DNA of 64,000 bases. Origin: Candidatus Eisenbacteria bacterium. GTDB taxonomy: Bacteria > Eisenbacteria > RBG-16-71-46. Below are positions 61,334 to 64,000 of the stretch, piece by piece. The DNA lies in assembly GCA_020847735.1 (NCBI GenBank), contig JADLBL010000001.1:248001-312000 (forward strand). Reading direction: 5' to 3'. The stretch's first letter is position 1; each line of letters begins with the position of its first letter. The position numbers were made by a program, and so were the translations under genes. The notes below the pieces were generated by a model. It saw nothing but the letters and a program-made list of their open reading frames with translations. It had not been told where the DNA came from and searched no databases.

Positions 61334-62617
61334 ATGACCGACGCGCGCACCGGCAGCCGCTCACCGCTCGCCTGGATCCCGTCGCTCTACCTCGCCGAAG
61401 GCCTGCCGTACGTCGTGGTGATGACCGTCTCGGTCATCATGTACAAGGGCCTCGGGATCTCGAACACCGACATCGGGCTGTACACGAGCCTTCTCTACCT
61501 TCCGTGGGTGGTGAAACCGCTCTGGTCGCCGGTCGTGGACCTGATCTCGACGCGCCGGCGGTGGATCTGGGCCATGCAGCTGCTGATCGCGGCGGGCCTC
61601 GCGGGTGTGGCGATCACCGTCCCGATGTCCGGATTCTTCGCCTGGACGCTGGCGTGTTTCTGGCTGCTGGCCTTCACCTCGGCCACCCACGACATCGCGG
61701 CCGACGGCTTCTACATGCTCGCGACCGACGAACGGGAACAGGCGCTGTACGTCGGCGTGCGCAACCTGTTCTATCGCGTCGCGATGATCGCCGGGCAGGG
61801 GCTGCTGGTGTGGCTGGCCGGCCGGCTCCAGGAGCGTCTCGGCGTGCCGAAGGCCTGGTCGCTGACCTTCAGCCTGCTGGCGGGAGCCTTCGTCGTCTTC
61901 GCCGTGTGGCACCGCTTCGCGCTTCCCCGAGCGGCCGCCGACCATCCCGGCGAGGCGAAGCGCATTCCGGAGTTCCTGCGCGAGTTCTTCGTCACCTTTG
62001 GATCGTTCTTCCGCAAGCCGCGCATCTTCGTCTCGGTGACGTTCCTGCTCCTCTACCGTCTGGGCGAAGCGCAGCTGGTCAAGATGGTCGCGCCCTTCCT
62101 GCTGGATCCGCGCGCCAGGGGCGGACTCGGACTCTCGACGGAAATGGTGGGGATCGTCTACGGCACGGTCGGCATCGTCGCGTTGACGCTGGGCGGCATC
62201 GTCGGCGGCTGGGCGGCCTCGCGCCACGGCCTGAAGGCGTGGCTCTGGCCCATGCTGTTCGCGATCCACCTGCCGGACGCGGTGTTTCTCTACCTGGCCT
62301 ACGCGCAGCCGCACAGCATCGCGATCATCCAGGCCTGCGTCGTCATCGAGCAGTTCGGCTATGGCTTCGGCTTCACCGCGATGCTGCTCTACATGATGTA
62401 CATCGCACGTGGCGAGCACCGGACCGCGCATTACGCCATCTGCACCGGCTTCATGGCGCTCGGCATGATGCTTCCGGGCATGTGGAGCGGGGCGCTCGAG
62501 GACCTGATCGGCTACCGGCATTTCTTCCTGGTCGTGATTCTCGCCACGATCCCCAGCTTCCTCGTCGCGCTCGCCATTCCGCTCGAAGGCGACTACGGCC
62601 GGAAGGTCGCCGGCTGA
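61334..62617 (+). CDS. MFS transporter, AmpG-like
   Basis: A 427-residue inner-membrane carrier with 12 predicted helices. The start IPSLYLAEGLPYVVVMTVSVIMYKGLGISNTDIG split over helix 1 and its loop, YLPWVVKPLWSPVVD and ATHDIAADGFYM are typical of the AmpG-like MFS branch, which imports anhydromuropeptides in enterobacteria. Other members carry sugars, so the substrate here is open. ATG 61334 begins MTDARTGSRSPLAW; an earlier in-frame ATG (61280) overlaps the promoter candidate. Single gene, convergent with the lamin-tail gene. Confidence 0.88.
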   Translation: MTDARTGSRSPLAWIPSLYLAEGLPYVVVMTVSVIMYKGLGISNTDIGLYTSLLYLPWVVKPLWSPVVDLISTRRRWIWAMQLLIAAGLAGVAITVPMSGFFAWTLACFWLLAFTSATHDIAADGFYMLATDEREQALYVGVRNLFYRVAMIAGQGLLVWLAGRLQERLGVPKAWSLTFSLLAGAFVVFAVWHRFALPRAAADHPGEAKRIPEFLREFFVTFGSFFRKPRIFVSVTFLLLYRLGEAQLVKMVAPFLLDPRARGGLGLSTEMVGIVYGTVGIVALTLGGIVGGWAASRHGLKAWLWPMLFAIHLPDAVFLYLAYAQPHSIAIIQACVVIEQFGYGFGFTAMLLYMMYIARGEHRTAHYAICTGFMALGMMLPGMWSGALEDLIGYRHFFLVVILATIPSFLVALAIPLEGDYGRKVAG

Positions 62618-62650
62618 GAGCCGCACCCGCCGTCCGGCCCTTGGACCGGA

Positions 62651-62688
62651 CGAGCCGCGGCCACCCCGGGCGGGGTGGCCGTGGCTCG
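62651..62688. terminator. Seventeen-pair hairpin between convergent MFS and lamin-tail genes
   Basis: Arms 62651-62667 and 62672-62688 pair over all 17 positions (one G-U wobble) around a GGGC loop. Probably a two-way terminator. Confidence 0.75.
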
Positions 62689-62719
62689 TGAAGCGGCAGC
62701 GGATGAAGCGAGCGCGGCC

Positions 62720-64000
62720 CTAGCGCATCAGGACCACGTTGCGCGCGAAGCGGTGCCCCGGAGCCTCGAATCGCACGAAGTACAGGCCCGGCGGCGCCGG
62801 ACCGCCGTCGGCGACGCCGTTCCAGACCACTTCGTGACGCCCCGCGGGCAGGACGCCGTCCACGAGGTTCGCCAGCACCCGTCCCTGGAGGTCCATGACG
62901 CTCAACCGCACGCGCGACGGCGCCGGCAGCGCGAACGCGATGCGGGAGGCGCCACGGGTCGGGTTCGGCGCCGGCGGCGACAGCGAGAAGTCCGTCACCG
63001 CCTGCGGTCCCGCGCCGAGCCAGATGTCGCAAACGTGAATCGGCGAGGCCGTATTGCGCGGCGTCGGCGCGGCCGTGGAGAAGTCGGCCGAGTTGTCGTT
63101 CGTCTCGTCGCAGCCGTCGTGGTTGCGATGCGACGCGCTCAGGTTGTCGGTCGCCGGCGCCGGTGCCGTCTCCGCGCACGTGGCGGGCCCGTAGCCGACG
63201 AAGTCCACGATCGCCGCGCTGCCCGGACAGGCCCCGCTCAGGACGACGTTGTCGCTGCACAGCGCCACCTTGCCGTCCGAGGAGCCCATGTTGATGACCC
63301 CGATGCCGTCCGGGGCCGGCAGGTCGCTCGAGCCGCCCGGGCCCTGCGCTTCCTGCACGAGGTAGTAGCCGCCCGGTTGCACGGTGCCGACGAGCGTGGT
63401 GGTCGCCCAGGTCACGCCGTCCTGGGCGGCGTACTGAATGGACCAGCCGGTGAGGTCCACCGTCACGTTGCCGCGGTTGAACAGCTCGACGAAGTCGTTC
63501 TTGTACGTGGCGCCGCCGTTGCCACCACCGCCATACACCTGGCTGATGACGACCTCGCCGGAGAGCGCGTTGGCGACGAAGTGGGCGGTGACGGCCAAGT
63601 CGGCATTCATGACGAGCGACAGGGGATTGGCGCTCCCCGTCGCTCCGCCCGACCAGTGGTCGAAATGCCAGCCACTCACGGGGGTCGCCGTGAGCTGGAC
63701 CACGGCTCCGTTCGCGTACCCGGGCTGATCCGGGGATTTGCCGACCGAGCCGGATGCGGGAGGATCGGAGGCCACCGTCAGCGCGAACAGGCAGTCGTTC
63801 GCGGGTGACGAGCTGTTGCGTGGTGTCGGCCCGCTCGACGAGACGTCCAGCGAGTTGTTGTCGGTGTCGTCGCACCCGTTGCTGTTGCGGTGTGCCGCCG
63901 TCGTGTTCCCGAGCCCGCCCGCCGGACTGGTCTCGGAGCAGTTGGCGGCACCGTACCCGATCAGGTCCTCGATCTCGGGGCCGGCGGGACACGAGCCGGT
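62720..64000 (-). CDS. Lamin-tail-domain exported protein with FlgD-like C terminus, 5' end beyond window
   Basis: At least 426 residues are visible and the frame is open to the edge. The part near the edge contains the end of one lamin-tail domain (SSSGPTPRNSSSP). A short linker (ANDCLFALTVASDPPASG) and a repeat of beta strands follow, then a second lamin-tail domain (GEVVISQVYGGGGNGG, NDFVELFNRGN, STAAPTPRNTASP). The last 90 residues form a FlgD-like domain (HEVVWNGVADGGPAPPGLYFVRF) ending RNVVLMR. Such proteins are secreted or surface-bound in the FCB group; some link to extracellular nucleases. The stop is a TAG at 62720. Confidence 0.85.
   Translation of the reverse strand, partial: TGSCPAGPEIEDLIGYGAANCSETSPAGGLGNTTAAHRNSNGCDDTDNNSLDVSSSGPTPRNSSSPANDCLFALTVASDPPASGSVGKSPDQPGYANGAVVQLTATPVSGWHFDHWSGGATGSANPLSLVMNADLAVTAHFVANALSGEVVISQVYGGGGNGGATYKNDFVELFNRGNVTVDLTGWSIQYAAQDGVTWATTTLVGTVQPGGYYLVQEAQGPGGSSDLPAPDGIGVINMGSSDGKVALCSDNVVLSGACPGSAAIVDFVGYGPATCAETAPAPATDNLSASHRNHDGCDETNDNSADFSTAAPTPRNTASPIHVCDIWLGAGPQAVTDFSLSPPAPNPTRGASRIAFALPAPSRVRLSVMDLQGRVLANLVDGVLPAGRHEVVWNGVADGGPAPPGLYFVRFEAPGHRFARNVVLMR

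Overview
The window is about 70% G+C, is packed with genes on both strands and has no RNA genes, CRISPR arrays, transposons or phage genes that I could see. Secreted proteins carry Sec or lipoprotein signals. Several end in a FlgD/Por-type Ig-like C-terminal domain, and a PorV/PorQ-type outer-membrane protein is present. Together these suggest a free-living, high-GC, two-membrane bacterium of the FCB/Candidatus Eisenbacteria type; that placement is inference. Genes start with ATG, GTG or (once) TTG, usually behind a GGAG-type ribosome binding site. Many neighbours overlap by 1 or 4 bases. Convergent gene pairs are usually separated by strong GC hairpins without a U-tract.

Layout. 1-2666 (-): NAD synthase and a truncated asparagine synthase, translationally coupled. 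2852-7932 (+): a complete urate-to-glyoxylate operon (puuD, allB, an allantoicase/OHCU-decarboxylase fusion, uraH, allA). 8013-10769: citrate synthase (-) and an SpmA/SpmB-type membrane protein (+). 10852-32748: a large alpha-glucan (starch/glycogen/maltodextrin) region. It holds a GH13 enzyme with a sorting domain (-), a CBM20-esterase (+), and an eight-gene minus-strand operon (25959 to 14796) coding for three or four outer-membrane or barrel-like proteins, three lipoproteins and a GH13 enzyme, four of them carrying seven AMPK-type glycogen-binding (CBM48) modules. It also holds two divergent secreted binding proteins (+) and a MalEFG-type ABC importer (-).

33074-42543: an M13 peptidase, a TPR protein, a tricorn-type protease, a CBS protein, a YpfJ-type metalloprotease and a cupin. 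42574-47303 (-): an Sfp-type phosphopantetheinyl transferase overlapping a Pls/PosA-type single-module peptide synthetase with six membrane segments and three beta-helix domains, a likely poly-amino-acid synthetase. 47409-52847 (+): a secreted BNR/VPS10-type propeller protein and a secreted ComEC-like metallo-beta-lactamase with Ig repeats. 52962-64000: a methyltransferase, a lipoprotein of unknown function, an SpoIIE-type phosphatase, a short P450, a CPA2 antiporter, a NYN/OST-HTH protein, a membrane protein coupled to a heme oxygenase, an AmpG-like MFS carrier, and a lamin-tail protein running off the window.

How the genes work together. The most distinctive system is the glucan operon. Its barrels and lipoproteins bear glycogen-binding modules, a GH13 enzyme is co-transcribed, and an ABC importer lies nearby. 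There is no recognisable SusC or SusD, so it looks like an independently assembled Sus-like system. The Pls-like synthetase with its own activating enzyme and the compact uricolytic operon are the next most interesting units.
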